From the NCBI GenBank assembly GCA_030643245.1, contig DAOWME010000086.1:1-10937 (forward strand): DNA of 10,937 bases, in the 5' to 3' direction. Of the stretch, positions 1-6,692 are shown one piece after another. The number at the start of each line of letters is the position of its first letter. Within the stretch, counting starts at the first letter, position 1. This stretch comes from Deltaproteobacteria bacterium. Lineage in GTDB: Bacteria > Desulfobacterota > UBA8473. A program made the position numbers and the translations under genes. A model generated the notes under the pieces. It was not told the DNA's origin and ran no database searches. It saw only the letters and a list, made by a program, of their open reading frames with translations.

Positions 1-10
1 CGGGAATGAC
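1..10. repeat. Partial copy of palindromic intergenic repeat, cut by window edge
   Basis: The first ten bases, CGGGAATGAC, are identical to the right-arm end of the palindromic repeat at 1921-1930 and are in the same orientation. This suggests that the window begins at the tail of another copy. Only ten bases are visible, so chance similarity cannot be excluded. Confidence 0.4.
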
Positions 11-46
11 GTCCGGTAGTACCGTATGCTTTCCATCTATACTACT

Positions 47-64
47 TCCCCTCCTTCGAGGGGA
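47..64. other. Small perfect hairpin, unassigned
   Basis: TCCCCTC and GAGGGGA form a perfect 7-bp stem around the loop CTTC. There is no T-run immediately after it on either strand, so it is not a convincing intrinsic terminator. It lies upstream of the LuxR-type reading frame and could be the end of an upstream transcript or part of a repeat. Confidence 0.3.
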
Positions 65-184
65 CAAGTTTAGGACACCTGTGGCAAAAATCATTCCAAA
101 TCCTTGTTTTTCCGGCCAACTATTTTTCGAAAACTCAAGAATAATGGATAAAGCAATTTGGTTGTGTCCGGCGGCGAGATATAG

Positions 185-508
185 TTGGATAGTTCCCTGG
201 TGTCCAGGGTATTTGATGCGTTTTCGGATGCCGCAGGTAGCCGGAAGCCAAAAGCGGAACCTACGAGTTTACCTGGTTTAGCGAAGATCAACCAAATATC
301 CAAAAGGGAGTGGGAGGTGTTGAGACTTCTCTCCAGGGGCTGGAAGAATGAAGAGATCGCAAAAAGTCTCTTCATCAGCGTTAAGACAGTACAGACCCAT
401 GTGAAAAATATATTCAGGAAAATGGGGTGCAAGTGTAGGTTGGAGGCCGCGCTACTCTTTATCGAGCATTCCGGAAGTACGGACGGCGAATCAAGCAACT
501 CAGGTTAG
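185..508 (+). CDS. LuxR-type (GerE) helix-turn-helix protein, short or remnant
   Basis: The frame encodes 107 residues. Residues about 38-95 form a complete LuxR/GerE C-terminal DNA-binding domain: ISKREWEVLRLLSRGW, then NEEIAKSLFIS, then the recognition helix VKTVQTHVKNIFRKMG. Family knowledge says this domain binds DNA and normally follows a receiver, PAS or autoinducer-binding domain; none is visible here. The start is uncertain. The TTG at 185 follows an in-frame TAG (182-184), there is no clear Shine-Dalgarno, and a GTG at 200 is an alternative. The same frame upstream carries TAA at 149-151 and TAG at 182-184 with no recognisable sensor domain. It is therefore either a small stand-alone HTH regulator or the 3' remnant of a longer one. 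Its end overlaps the convergent KAS III gene by 9 bp. Regulation of that neighbour is plausible but only inferred. Confidence 0.6.
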   Translation: MDSSLVSRVFDAFSDAAGSRKPKAEPTSLPGLAKINQISKREWEVLRLLSRGWKNEEIAKSLFISVKTVQTHVKNIFRKMGCKCRLEAALLFIEHSGSTDGESSNSG

Positions 509-1543
509 AAACTTAAATTTACACCATGCTGTGGAGATGCCGGCAGACCCGAAGCCAATGAGCACATTGGTATTGTCCTTCAGCCTTCCTTCCTTCATGG
601 CAAGGGACATGGCAAGCGGCACTGACGCAGACACGGTATTTCCAAAACGCTTGTGCGTATTGTATGACTTCTCCGGCCCCAGCTTGCACAATTTTACTAC
701 CCTTTCACTCATGGCATCGCTCGCCGCGTGGCTGAAAGTGATTTCGTGTTTGAAGGTTTTGAGGACCGCATCTTCACGGTAATGCTTACATATCTTGGAA
801 AACGCAAATCGGAATAGTTTCTCCCCGTAAGAGAAGAACTTCAGGGGTTCGATATCTTTTCTAAACTCCCCGTCACTATAATCCTTCAAATTAGGCAGCG
901 GTACCTTGCACAGCTTATGCTGACCTCCCCATGTCTTGAAAGAGGCATAGTATTCGTCGTCTCTATCCGAATCGGTCACAATGGTGGCGGTTGCCGCTTC
1001 CCCAAGGGTAAAGGTGGGAAAGTTGTACTCCAGATCCTTTAACGACTTGAGTTCAAAGTTCGCATACTCTCGAACAGCGCACTCACAATTCAATATCATC
1101 ACATTCCTGTATGCGCCTGTTTTGATAAAGGAGTGCGCCACATGAATTGCCCTGAGCCAGCTTGCGCAGGCATCAAGGATATCAAAACATGTCGCCTTCT
1201 TGAGACTCAGTATCTGCTGAAAAACGTTAGCGGTTGCCGGCTCAATGTACCCCCTTCCAACACCCACGTAGATCAAGAGATCAATATCATTCGGGGACAT
1301 GTTGGACGACTCCAGGGCCTTCCTGCCGGCTTCAATGCCAAACTGGATCGCTTTTTCATCCTTGGCACGATGGTAGCGTATCGAGGTTGTTGACTTCTTG
1401 AACAACTCGTCGAGCGTGGCAGCAAGCAAATCCAGAGCCTTCTGCGTCAGATAACGCTTGCTCCTGGCAATGACTTCCTGGATAATGTCACCGTTGGTTA
1501 CACACTTGCTCGGGAGTGCATGTTCGATTGCACAGTATCTCAT
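500..1543 (-). CDS. 3-oxoacyl-ACP synthase III (FabH-like) family protein
   Basis: A 347-residue thiolase-fold condensing enzyme. Family members use an active-site Cys to accept an acyl group from acyl-CoA or ACP and then condense it with an extender or transfer it. The triad is intact: Cys126 in FDILDACASW, His272 in FSHAASD, Asn302 in RFGNTVSAS. The C-terminal glycine-rich GFGSAG loop is present. It is about 30 residues longer than E. coli FabH (317) and divergent: the His motif reads SHAA rather than the usual PHQA. A secondary-metabolite or signalling KAS III, OleA-like or acyltransferase-like enzyme is thus as likely as housekeeping FabH, and the sequence does not settle the substrate. 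The start is well supported: AAGGAGG at 1557-1551, 7 nt before ATG, downstream of a strong promoter at 1703-1675. No other fatty-acid synthesis gene is adjacent. The gene converges with the LuxR-type frame. Confidence 0.85.
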   Translation of the reverse strand: MRYCAIEHALPSKCVTNGDIIQEVIARSKRYLTQKALDLLAATLDELFKKSTTSIRYHRAKDEKAIQFGIEAGRKALESSNMSPNDIDLLIYVGVGRGYIEPATANVFQQILSLKKATCFDILDACASWLRAIHVAHSFIKTGAYRNVMILNCECAVREYANFELKSLKDLEYNFPTFTLGEAATATIVTDSDRDDEYYASFKTWGGQHKLCKVPLPNLKDYSDGEFRKDIEPLKFFSYGEKLFRFAFSKICKHYREDAVLKTFKHEITFSHAASDAMSERVVKLCKLGPEKSYNTHKRFGNTVSASVPLAMSLAMKEGRLKDNTNVLIGFGSAGISTAWCKFKFLT

Positions 1544-1674
1544 CTCGTCTCCTCCTTACTCTTGGTGGCTACAACGCCCCATAGACCCGTCAAGAAACCT
1601 AAACGAACGCGGCGAACATGAACTCCAAGAGAAGTAACAAGGATGCGAATCTCGCTTCAGGCCGAAGTTCTCAT

Positions 1675-1703
1675 ATAATAAAGTAAATTTGTGGCAGTGT
1701 CAA
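1675..1703 (-). promoter_or_regulatory. Strong sigma-70-type promoter for the KAS III gene
   Basis: On the - strand, TTGACA (1703-1698, perfect -35) is followed by exactly 17 bases and TATTAT (1680-1675, 5 of 6 matches to the -10 consensus). Transcription would begin near 1668, giving an untranslated leader of about 125 bases before the KAS III start at 1543. It is the only near-consensus promoter seen in the left half of the window and points directly at the KAS III gene. Confidence 0.7.
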
Positions 1704-1819
1704 TAAAAAAAAGTGTTTCTGGTTTTGCCTAACCTCTTGATTACAAGCTGTTTTTTATTGTTGGCCGGGGCTTGACAATAACTTCTAAAAAACTCACTGG
1801 CAGTTATAAGTGCCTGGTG

Positions 1820-1969
1820 TAGTGTCATGCGTGAAATATCGTATCAGGCGCTCGTCATTCCCACGAAGGTGGGGATCCAGTATTTCTGGCTACTTCGGCG
1901 ATTCCGGATTCCCGCTTCCGCGGGAATGACGGCCATCTTTGCGACATTACACAGATGACACGACACTAG
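1820..1969. repeat. Nested palindromic repeat (CGTCATTCCC type), MITE- or REP-like
   Basis: The inner arms CGTCATTCCC (1853-1862) and GGGAATGACG (1922-1931) are perfect reverse complements. The similarity continues inward over 28 bases per arm (1853-1880 and 1904-1931, 22 of 28 matching), and each arm contains its own smaller palindrome of the form ATTCCC-N8-GGGAAT. Outer inverted ends TAGTGTCATG (1820-1829) and the complement of 1960-1969 (TAGTGTCGTG) match at 9 of 10 positions. ATTCCC-N8-GGGAAT repeats are known as dRS3 in Neisseria, and CGTCATTCCC repeats are frequent in delta-proteobacterial genomes. No transposase is nearby, so this is a non-autonomous or structural repeat. Confidence 0.75.
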
Positions 1970-2156
1970 GCGAAGTGGGGCTTTCTTGGCGGGAACGGCT
2001 ACGCATGACCTTATGCTCATGTAAAGTGCGCAAAATATGTGCCAAATACCGCTCGCTTCCAGTAAGCACCGTCCCTATGCATGTTACAGAAAGGGTGAGT
2101 GAATAGTTACGTTCATAGGATCTTGACTGGCTTTTCTTCATATTCCTTCACTTCCG

Positions 2157-2219
2157 CCTTCAGCCTTCCACCTTCCACCTTTTGCCTTTTGCCTTCCCCC
2201 TTCTGCCTTGTACCTTTCA
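2157..2219. repeat. Heptanucleotide tandem array 1 (nine CCTTNNN units)
   Basis: Nine units begin with CCTT in perfect 7-bp phase. The variable three bases are CAG, CCA, CCA, TTG, TTG, CCC, CTG, GTA and TCA. Neighbouring identical units (CCA-CCA, TTG-TTG) are typical of expansion by slippage or unequal exchange. Heptamer arrays of this general type are known from cyanobacteria (STRR sequences) and several environmental anaerobes; their function is unclear. Confidence 0.85.
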
Positions 2220-2221
2220 AC

Positions 2222-2250
2222 TTGACTCATGAGGGCAATTTTGCTAAACA
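2222..2250 (+). promoter_or_regulatory. Candidate promoter for the activase operon
   Basis: TTGACT (2222-2227, 5 of 6 to the -35 consensus) is followed by 17 bases and an extended -10-like TGCTAAACA, with its hexamer TAAACA at 2245-2250 (3 of 6). The -10 is weak but the spacing and the extended TG element fit. Transcription would start near 2257, giving a leader of about 140 bases that includes the second heptamer array. Confidence 0.35.
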
Positions 2251-2321
2251 TGATTAATGTTTACAAACCTCACGCATAACTTCAGGCTAACTGCGGCATA
2301 GAGTAGGAGGCACAAGTCCGT

Positions 2322-2465
2322 ATGGCGCTGGCCTACACCTTATACCTTCTGCCTTATACCTTGTACCTTGTACCTAACGTTCGGTTGGAGACTCATGTCA
2401 ATCACAAGCTTCTATATGGGGATCGACCTCGGTTCTGTCAGTCTGAATATTGTCGTTATCGATGA
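2322..2465 (+). CDS. Possible 47-residue leader peptide overlapping the activase start
   Basis: AGGAGG at 2305-2310 stands 11 bases before ATG 2322 and is not used by any other gene. The frame runs 47 codons to TGA at 2463-2465, reading through the heptamer array. Three 7-bp units equal seven codons, so the peptide shows two copies of a heptapeptide, YTLYLLP then YTLYLVP. It overlaps the activase start (ATG 2395) in another frame. A role as a translated leader is speculative; the frame may be a by-product of the repeat. Confidence 0.2.
   Translation: MALAYTLYLLPYTLYLVPNVRLETHVNHKLLYGDRPRFCQSEYCRYR
2338..2372. repeat. Heptanucleotide tandem array 2 (five CCTTNNN units)
   Basis: Five in-phase units carry the variable triplets ATA, CTG, ATA, GTA and GTA, followed by a degenerate sixth (CCTAACG, 2373-2379). 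This is the same CCTTNNN consensus as the array at 2157-2219. It ends only about 15 bases before the activase start codon, so it lies in the 5' leader of that transcript. Confidence 0.8.
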
Positions 2466-5400
2466 AGCGAGAGATATCAAGACCGCTATCTATCGCCGCA
2501 CTGACGGACAGCCCCTGATCACCCTCTGTGCCTGCCTTGAGGATCTCAGGAAAGACTTTGAGATATTTGACGGGATAATCGCGACAGGGAGCGGTCGCAA
2601 GCTCGTCAGCGATCTTCTTGGGGCGCCGGATGTCAATGAAATTGTCACTCAAGCCAGGGCGACCTGTCACTTTCACCCCACCTCCCGGACTATCATTGAA
2701 ATCGGCGGACAGGACTCCAAACTTATCTTTCTCGATCGGGCAATGGGGAGTGGGGATCCGATTATCACGGACCATGTGTTGAATGAGGTCTGCGCCGCCG
2801 GCACAGGATCATTCCTTGACTTGCAGGCCAATCGGCTCGGCATAAAGATCGAAGATTTCGGGGACCTGGCCCTCCGCTCAGATCATCCGGCCAGAATTTC
2901 CGGCCGATGCAGCGTCTTTGCCAAGAGTGATATGATTCACCTCCAACAGGAGGGGACCCCAAAGGAAGACGTTGCTGCCGGGCTTTGTTATGCCCTTGCC
3001 CGAAATTTTATAACCAACCTTGGCAAAGGGAAAGATTTTCCAAAACCTATTGTATTCCAGGGCGGGGTAGCTGCCAACCCTGGCGTGGTCAAGGCCTTTG
3101 AATACCTTTTAGCCCTTGACGGGAGAGGCCTGATCATTCCGGAGAACTTCCTCATCATGGGCGCTCTGGGCTCGGCACTCATGGCCGCCACACGGGGCTC
3201 TGACCGCACATACACCGAAAAACACCTAATTCAAAGTGTCCGGGCAGCCCTCCAAAAAGAAGAGGGCCATTCGCGGGCAGCTCATCTGAAACCGCTTGTT
3301 TCAAGAGAAGCCGGGGAGGAATCTGCGGACCACTATTACGGAATCAAGCCAGGAGACAGCCTCGAAGTCTTTTTGGGTATCGATGTGGGCGCGGTAAGCA
3401 CCAACCTCGTGCTTATCGATGGCAGCGGGCGCCTTGTTGCCAAGCAATACTTGTACACTCGTGGAGAAGCTGTTGGAACGGTGCGAGCAGGGCTTGAGGA
3501 GATGGCCCGGCGCGTTGGTCCCGGCGCGCGTGTTTGCGGCGTGGGTGTGACCGGAAGCGGGCGCTACTTCATCGGCGACTTTGTCGGGGGAGACGTTGTG
3601 ATCAATGAAATATCTGCCCAGGCACGCGCAGCCCTCCATCTGAACCCTGAAGTAGATACGATCATTGAGATAGGGGGACAGGACTCCAAGTACATCAGGT
3701 GTGACCGGGGCAGGGTCCTCGATTTTGAGATGAACAAGGTTTGTGCGGCAGGAACAGGCTCGTTTCTGGAGGAACAGGCCGCCCGTTTGAAGGTGCCCAT
3801 CAGGCAAGATTTCAGTAGGCTCGCCTTTGCTTCCAAGACACCTGCGGACCTTGGCGCACGCTGTACTGTCTTCATGGAATCCGACCTTATTCACCACCAA
3901 CAGGCTGGTTATGACCTAAGGGACCTCACTGCAGGACTCTCCTATGCCATTGCCCACAATTATCTGGAGAAGCTGGTGGGCACAAGAAAAATCGGCAGGC
4001 ACATTGTGTTCCAGGGAGGAGTGGCGGCTAACCGCAGTGTTGCGGCTGCCTTTGAAAACATCCTCGGCACTAAATTGACCATCTCCAGGCATCACAATGT
4101 TACAGGCGCCCTAGGTGCAGCATTGGTAGCCAGGGACCGAGCGCCCACCTCTACCCGTTTTGCCGGGTTTCACCTTAAAGATCGCCCTTACAGGGTCAAC
4201 ACCTTTGAGTGCCAAAAATGTCCCAATCTCTGCCACGTGCACAGGATTTACATAGATGGTGAACTCCGCTCTTATTACGGCAGCCTCTGCGGCCGCTATG
4301 AAAAAGCATCCGACCGTTCCCTTTACGACCATCTGCCGGACCTCTTTCAGGAACGCCATGCACATCTGACGGAAGGTTTCGTTGAGGAACCTATACATAA
4401 AGAAAGATCATGTCCTGTTATAGGTATCCCGAGAACCTTGATGTTCTATGATTATTTTCCTTTCTGGTCTGCCTTTTTCAGGACCCTGGGTCATCCGGTT
4501 GTTCTTTCGGACAGGACAACCAAGGCGCTAGTGGAGGAAGGCCTCTCCTATGTTCCGTCCGAGACTTGCCATCCCGTTAAGACTGTCTACGGCCACATAT
4601 GTAATCTCATATCAAAGGGCGCTGAGAGAGTTTTGCTGGCGTGCGAAGTGGACCACTCGCGAACAAATGATCCTGGCGCCCGCAATTTCAACTGTCCTTA
4701 CATCCAGTCCATGCCTTATATGATGCAGGCCGCGATGGGTTCCAAGGTAAAACTGATCGCGCCTATCCTGGAACGGGGGCGTTCCAGAGAAACTATCGAT
4801 AATACGCTCACAGAGCTAGGCAGGTCTTTGGGGCACGCTCCGAAAAGGATCGGGGAGGCTGTGGCAGCGTCACATGACGGCCAGTATCGCTTCGACCGGT
4901 GGCGCCGAATGCGCGGGCAGGAGGTTCTTGCCTCACTGGGGTCCGACGAGCGGGCCCTTGTTCTGCTGGGCAAGTGTCACAACATCTTTGATGAGGGCCT
5001 CAACCTGCATCTTGTCACGAAACTGAGGCGGACCGGCCATCTTACCATACCTTACGACATGCTTCCCCTCGACGGGGTCGCACTCCAGTCCCACTATGAC
5101 AATGTAGTATGGGATAATACCCGCAATCTGATGAAAGCTCTCGTCCTTTTGCGTGGGGACAAGTGCCTCTTTCCTGTGCTGTTGACAAACTTCGGGTGCG
5201 GGCCGGATTCTTTCTTTATAAAATACATGGAATCGGAGATTGGGGATAAGCCTAACCTCATCATCGAGGTGGATGACCACACTGGCGATGCCGGCATGGT
5301 CACACGTATTGAGGCGTTTCTCGACACCCTCCATGCGCCGCCCGGAGAACCAGCGCCGTTACCCGGCCCACTTAATCTCATAACCAGGGGAAAATCAAGG

Positions 5401-6681
5401 GCTATCGACTCGTGGGGTCCTAACCCGGATTTGATGCGACTTCTGGAAAACCGGGTCCTCTATTTTCCTTACGTTTCCCTCGCCTTTTGCGCTGTGGTTG
5501 AGGCTGCACTTAAGTCCATCGGCCTTGAGGCCCGAGCGCTCCCAAAACCCGATGATGAGACTGAATACCTTGGCCGCCAGGTCACATCAAGCCGTGAGTG
5601 CCATCCTTTTGTCGTTACCTGTGGGGAGTTCGTAAAGATGACACGCCGGCCCGGATTTGATCCGGATCGCACTGCGGTATTGATGCAGAACTACGATGGG
5701 GCTTGCAGGTTTTCTCAATACGGCATAGGGCATGCAGACCTTTTCAGACGTCTGGGGCTGCCACAGATACCGGTTATCGCCCCCCTTACCTCCACCCGCT
5801 TTGACGAGTTTTCGGGACTGTTCGGTTTGCGCTTTACCAAGGCATTATGGGAAGGGTGGAGCGCCTCTGAAGTCCTGGAGAGACTCCGGCTTCATGTACG
5901 TCCTTATGAGAAGCATCCCGGGGATACGGACAGACGATATGAATCAGGCATCAGGGAGATAGCTCGGGCTGTGGCAGAGCCTTACCTGGGATCATGGGGA
6001 CGCAACCCTGTGCTTAGAGCACTGAAAAACGAAGTGAAGGCCCTGACCGGGGTCCCTGTCGACCGATCCGAAGCGCGTCCCACCATAGGCATAGTGGGGG
6101 AATTCTACACGGTTTTGAGTAAGTGGGCCAACCATGATCTCATCCGCACGCTCGAAGAACTCGGCGCTGAGGTAAAGATTCACGGTCTTACCGTGTCGAA
6201 CTGTTTCACGCTCTTTTCCGACCACTATTATGTCAGAAATCGTATAAAAGAAAAAAAGCCCATATCCGCTTTCTACTACCTCGTGCGTAACCAGTGGGTG
6301 AAGTACTGTACACAACGCGCAGAGGCGTGTTTAGGGAAGGAGCTTCGACCTTTCGGCATCCTTGATGTTCCTACCATACGCAGAGAGTGCCAAGACCTTA
6401 TTAATTATGATATCGATCCTATCCTGGCCACCCTTACAACCCGTGTCAGGCGTTTTGCCGAGCGAGGCGTATGCGGTATCTGCAACCTTTTCGTGCTCAA
6501 CTGCATGCTAGGCAATATCATGGTACCGATATTCAAAAGCGCCCTGAGTCCATACAGGAACCTCCCGATACTCAATGCGGCATATGACGGCCAGAAACAG
6601 ACCAACATGCTCACTCGAATCGAAGCCTTTATGCACCAGGCCGGTCTTTATCACAAACGATTGCGGTACGATAAAGGATAA
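2395..6681 (+). CDS. Giant 2-hydroxyacyl-CoA dehydratase activase-type protein (double BcrAD/BadFG ATPase plus double HgdB-like region)
   Basis: A 1428-residue soluble protein. Two ASKHA ATPase modules of the BcrA/BadF/HgdC family come first (about 8-290 and 325-585), starting GIDLGSVS and GIDVGAVS. Each carries IEIGGQDSK, N(E/K)VCAAGTGSFL and FQGGVAAN. Each has both cluster cysteines, Cys133/Cys172 and Cys450/Cys490; in the homodimeric HgdC activase the equivalents bridge one [4Fe-4S] cluster. Then follow a Cys-X2-Cys-X3-Cys-X18-Cys site (606, 609, 613, 632), a DUF2229/HgdB-like half (about 673-985, with ETCHP and FGCGPDSFF) and a second half (about 1021-1428, with RECHP and Cys1360/1363/1370). 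Family activases use ATP hydrolysis to push low-potential electrons into a partner; whether this protein acts on a dehydratase, a double-cubane-type reductase or itself is unknown. ATG 2395 is chosen over in-frame TTG 2368, which lies inside the heptamer array; GGAG at 2387-2390 is only 4 nt away. It is the first gene of the rightward cluster. Confidence 0.88.
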   Translation: MSITSFYMGIDLGSVSLNIVVIDEARDIKTAIYRRTDGQPLITLCACLEDLRKDFEIFDGIIATGSGRKLVSDLLGAPDVNEIVTQARATCHFHPTSRTIIEIGGQDSKLIFLDRAMGSGDPIITDHVLNEVCAAGTGSFLDLQANRLGIKIEDFGDLALRSDHPARISGRCSVFAKSDMIHLQQEGTPKEDVAAGLCYALARNFITNLGKGKDFPKPIVFQGGVAANPGVVKAFEYLLALDGRGLIIPENFLIMGALGSALMAATRGSDRTYTEKHLIQSVRAALQKEEGHSRAAHLKPLVSREAGEESADHYYGIKPGDSLEVFLGIDVGAVSTNLVLIDGSGRLVAKQYLYTRGEAVGTVRAGLEEMARRVGPGARVCGVGVTGSGRYFIGDFVGGDVVINEISAQARAALHLNPEVDTIIEIGGQDSKYIRCDRGRVLDFEMNKVCAAGTGSFLEEQAARLKVPIRQDFSRLAFASKTPADLGARCTVFMESDLIHHQQAGYDLRDLTAGLSYAIAHNYLEKLVGTRKIGRHIVFQGGVAANRSVAAAFENILGTKLTISRHHNVTGALGAALVARDRAPTSTRFAGFHLKDRPYRVNTFECQKCPNLCHVHRIYIDGELRSYYGSLCGRYEKASDRSLYDHLPDLFQERHAHLTEGFVEEPIHKERSCPVIGIPRTLMFYDYFPFWSAFFRTLGHPVVLSDRTTKALVEEGLSYVPSETCHPVKTVYGHICNLISKGAERVLLACEVDHSRTNDPGARNFNCPYIQSMPYMMQAAMGSKVKLIAPILERGRSRETIDNTLTELGRSLGHAPKRIGEAVAASHDGQYRFDRWRRMRGQEVLASLGSDERALVLLGKCHNIFDEGLNLHLVTKLRRTGHLTIPYDMLPLDGVALQSHYDNVVWDNTRNLMKALVLLRGDKCLFPVLLTNFGCGPDSFFIKYMESEIGDKPNLIIEVDDHTGDAGMVTRIEAFLDTLHAPPGEPAPLPGPLNLITRGKSRAIDSWGPNPDLMRLLENRVLYFPYVSLAFCAVVEAALKSIGLEARALPKPDDETEYLGRQVTSSRECHPFVVTCGEFVKMTRRPGFDPDRTAVLMQNYDGACRFSQYGIGHADLFRRLGLPQIPVIAPLTSTRFDEFSGLFGLRFTKALWEGWSASEVLERLRLHVRPYEKHPGDTDRRYESGIREIARAVAEPYLGSWGRNPVLRALKNEVKALTGVPVDRSEARPTIGIVGEFYTVLSKWANHDLIRTLEELGAEVKIHGLTVSNCFTLFSDHYYVRNRIKEKKPISAFYYLVRNQWVKYCTQRAEACLGKELRPFGILDVPTIRRECQDLINYDIDPILATLTTRVRRFAERGVCGICNLFVLNCMLGNIMVPIFKSALSPYRNLPILNAAYDGQKQTNMLTRIEAFMHQAGLYHKRLRYDKG

Positions 6682-6692
6682 GTAGGAGGCTT

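Larger units (their letters stand above)
1544..2394. other. Long intergenic region rich in repeats, no convincing protein gene
   Basis: About 850 bp lie between the divergently oriented KAS III and activase genes. The region contains the KAS III promoter, a nested palindromic repeat (1820-1969), two heptamer tandem arrays (2157-2219 and 2338-2372), a candidate activase promoter (2222-2250) and a 47-codon reading frame behind an AGGAGG (2322-2465). A 64-codon - strand frame at 1947-2141 has no recognisable family and overlaps the repeat edge. No tRNA or known riboswitch was recognised. Confidence 0.7.

Noticed and set aside
6..281. 91-codon + strand frame at the left edge
   Set aside because: It starts within the repeat fragment, has no recognisable domain, and overlaps the supported LuxR-type frame.
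1772..1810. TTGACA followed by TATAAG on the + strand as a promoter
   Set aside because: The spacer is about 27 bases, far from 17, and no + strand gene starts nearby.
1787..1819. Hairpin followed by TTTTTT on the - strand, resembling an intrinsic terminator
   Set aside because: The stem is only GGCA/TGCC plus three outer pairs across an internal mismatch, and no supported - strand gene lies upstream. Too weak to call.
1947..2141. 64-codon - strand reading frame
   Set aside because: No recognisable family, Arg/Ser-rich low-information sequence, an AAGGA only 2 nt from the ATG, and its 3' end runs into the repeat edge. Probably not a gene.
2368..2394. Upstream TTG start for the activase
   Set aside because: TTG 2368 lies inside the heptamer array with no ribosome binding site; the extra nine residues are repeat-derived. 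ATG 2395 is preferred.
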